In this document: positions 62,730 to 64,000 of the stretch, piece after piece | How positions within the stretch are numbered: position 1 is the first letter of the stretch | Layout: each line of letters starts with the position of its first letter | DNA from: Streptomyces sp. ISL-1 | Lineage (GTDB): Bacteria > Actinomycetota > Actinomycetes > Streptomycetales > Streptomycetaceae | Length of the DNA stretch: 64,000 nt | Assembly (NCBI RefSeq): GCF_018614585.1 | Contig: NZ_JAGGOI010000007.1 | Span: 186,001-250,000, forward strand | Direction of reading: 5' to 3' | Program-made: the position numbers and the translations under genes | The notes under the pieces: model-generated | What the model saw: the letters and a program-made list of their open reading frames with translations, nothing else | Databases searched by the model: none | Told to the model about the DNA's origin: nothing

Positions 62730-64000
62730 TCAGTCCGTCGCGGTCAGCGCGCTCGTCAGCAGCGGCGCCACCTGCTCGATCTGCCATGGGCGCGCCCCGT
62801 ACCCGGCCAGCGCCTCGGACACCGCGGCCACCGTGGGCTCGGCCGGCGGCTCCCAGCAGACCCGGCGCACCGAGTCAGGGGTGATCAGGTTCTCCTGCGG
62901 CAGATTGAGCTCCTCCGCGAGCGCCGAGACCGCCGCGCGCGCAGCGGAGAGCCGGGCCGCGGCCGCCGGGTCCTTGTCCGCCCACGAACGCGGCGGGGGC
63001 GGGCCGTTCAGCGGCTGGCCCGGCTGCGGGAGCTCGGCGTCGGGCAGTGCCTTGGCTCGGTCGACCGCCGTCTGCCACTGCTCGAGCTGCCGCCGTCCCA
63101 TCCGGTGGCCGAAACCGGGCAGCGCGGTGAGCGCCTGCACGTTCTCCGGCACGGCGAGGGCCGCCTCGACGATCGCCGAGTCGCTCAGCACCTTGCCCGG
63201 CGAAACATCGCGCCGCTGTGCCACCTTGTCGCGGGCTGTCCACAACTCCCGTACGACCGCCATCTGACGGCGGCGGCGCACCTTGTGCATCCCGGACGTA
63301 CGACGCCAGGGGTCCTTGCGCGGGGGAGCGGGCGGAGCCGACGCGATCGCCTCGAACTCCTGCCAGGCCCACTCCAGCTTTCCCTGCCGGTCCAGTTCCT
63401 TCTCCAGCGCGTCGCGCAGATCGACCAGCAGCTCCACATCGAGCGCGGCATAGCGCAGCCACGGCTCGGGCAGCGGGCGGGTCGACCAGTCCACCGCGGA
63501 GTGGCCCTTCTCCAGCGCGTAGCCGAGGACGGACTCGACCATCGCGCCGAGGCCGACCCGGGGGAAGCCCGCGAGCCGCCCGGCCAGTTCCGTGTCGAAG
63601 AGCCGGGTGGGGATCATGCCTATTTCGCGCAGGCAGGGGAGGTCCTGGGTGGCCGCGTGCAGAATCCACTCCGTACCGGCCAGGGCCTCGCCGAGCCCGG
63701 AGAGGTCGGGGCAGCCGACCGGATCGATCAGCGCACTGCCCGCGCCTTCGCGGCGCAGCTGTACGAGATAGGCCCGCTGGCCGTAGCGGTAGCCGGACGC
63801 GCGCTCGGCGTCGACGGCGACGGGGCCGGATCCCCTGGCGAACGCGGCGATCACTTCGGCGAGTGCCGTCTCGTCGGCGACCACGGGCGGAATGCCTTCG
63901 CGGGGCTCCAGCAAGGGGATCGGCGCCGGTTCGACGTCGTCCGGGGGAGCGCCCCCGGTGGTTCGCAGTGCGGTCTCTGCTGCGGTCTCTTGGGCGTCGG
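62730..64000 (-). CDS. rnd: Ribonuclease D / HRDC domain protein (5' end outside window)
   Basis: The frame is open to the right edge; the first recognisable residues are DAQETAAETALRTT, so the true start lies just beyond 64000. The DEDD-type 3'-5' exonuclease domain has VAVDAERASGYRY (motif I), HAATQDLPCL (motif II) and YAALDVELLVDLRDAL (motif III with acidic residue). An HRDC domain follows (AVVRELWTARDKVAQRRDVS, ALPGFGHR). RNase D-type enzymes trim the 3' ends of tRNA and other stable RNAs. The codons at 63941-63958 form a GC hairpin inside the poorly conserved N-terminus. A TTG at 63914 is possible but would remove a continuous reading frame. Confidence 0.88.
   Translation of the reverse strand, partial: DAQETAAETALRTTGGAPPDDVEPAPIPLLEPREGIPPVVADETALAEVIAAFARGSGPVAVDAERASGYRYGQRAYLVQLRREGAGSALIDPVGCPDLSGLGEALAGTEWILHAATQDLPCLREIGMIPTRLFDTELAGRLAGFPRVGLGAMVESVLGYALEKGHSAVDWSTRPLPEPWLRYAALDVELLVDLRDALEKELDRQGKLEWAWQEFEAIASAPPAPPRKDPWRRTSGMHKVRRRRQMAVVRELWTARDKVAQRRDVSPGKVLSDSAIVEAALAVPENVQALTALPGFGHRMGRRQLEQWQTAVDRAKALPDAELPQPGQPLNGPPPPRSWADKDPAAAARLSAARAAVSALAEELNLPQENLITPDSVRRVCWEPPAEPTVAAVSEALAGYGARPWQIEQVAPLLTSALTATD
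63941..63958. repeat. Small palindrome in the N-terminal coding part of RNase D
   Basis: CCGGGGG and CCCCCGG flank AGCG. It encodes GGAPPD in a linker-like stretch, comparable to the element inside dxs. Confidence 0.5.

Overview
The window is very GC-rich chromosomal DNA with strong G/C bias at third codon positions, frequent GTG starts, AGGAGG-type ribosome sites and long perfect hairpins between genes. Gene content points to Streptomyces. From memory, the core from the XRE-MurA fusion and aconitase through ngcEFG, a Rok7B7-type ROK regulator, xylFGH, dxs and fadBA to RNase D follows the order of S. coelicolor SCO5998 to about SCO6028. I could not run a comparison.

Layout. (1) 1-7.5 kb: a CoA-dependent aromatic-acid cluster. 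It has a flavin monooxygenase/old-yellow-enzyme fusion open at the left edge, a PaaX regulator and a benzoate-type CoA ligase on the minus strand, and acyl-CoA dehydrogenase, RidA-type deaminase and alpha/beta hydrolase on the plus strand. (2) 7.6-14.9 kb: a 14-helix MFS exporter, a PAS/GAF/SpoIIE phosphatase, a TetR remnant without its DNA-binding domain, an ABC exporter, and a TrmB/LuxR-like regulator. (3) 15-23.6 kb: two giant divergent secreted subtilases and an MFS remnant. (4) 23.9-28.8 kb: an MurA with an N-terminal XRE domain, a VOC protein and aconitase. (5) 28.8-37.1 kb: an accessory island flanked by two 68-bp copies of the aconitase 3' end. It carries a broken CHAT gene, a fragment of a second ALF-repeat gene, an intact secreted ALF-repeat protein with a papain-like C-terminal domain, two tandem paralogous immunity candidates, a small secreted protein, and a trypsin-like/VCBS protein whose catalytic His and Ser are replaced. 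(6) 37.1-46 kb: a secreted VCBS protein, a GH92 alpha-mannosidase and the ngcEFG sugar ABC transporter with a DasR-like site. (7) 46-52 kb: two MarR regulators, the ROK regulator and xylFGH. (8) 52-64 kb: dxs, an APC transporter, a GT39-like membrane glycosyltransferase, a NYN-domain protein, a propeller-like protein, fadBA, and RNase D running off the right edge.

How it fits together. Region 1 can activate an aromatic acid with CoA, dearomatise it with the monooxygenase/reductase, and pass it to beta-oxidation-like steps, with RidA available to hydrolyse an enamine or imine. Regions 6-7 form a sugar-scavenging block (mannosidase, chitobiose-type importer, xylose-type importer) with its regulators. 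The least described parts are the ALF toxin/immunity island at the aconitase 3' end, and a palindrome of form ATCTC-N6-GAGAT found both in front of the XRE-MurA gene and in front of aconitase. The palindromes suggest one regulator, possibly the XRE domain itself, links the two.
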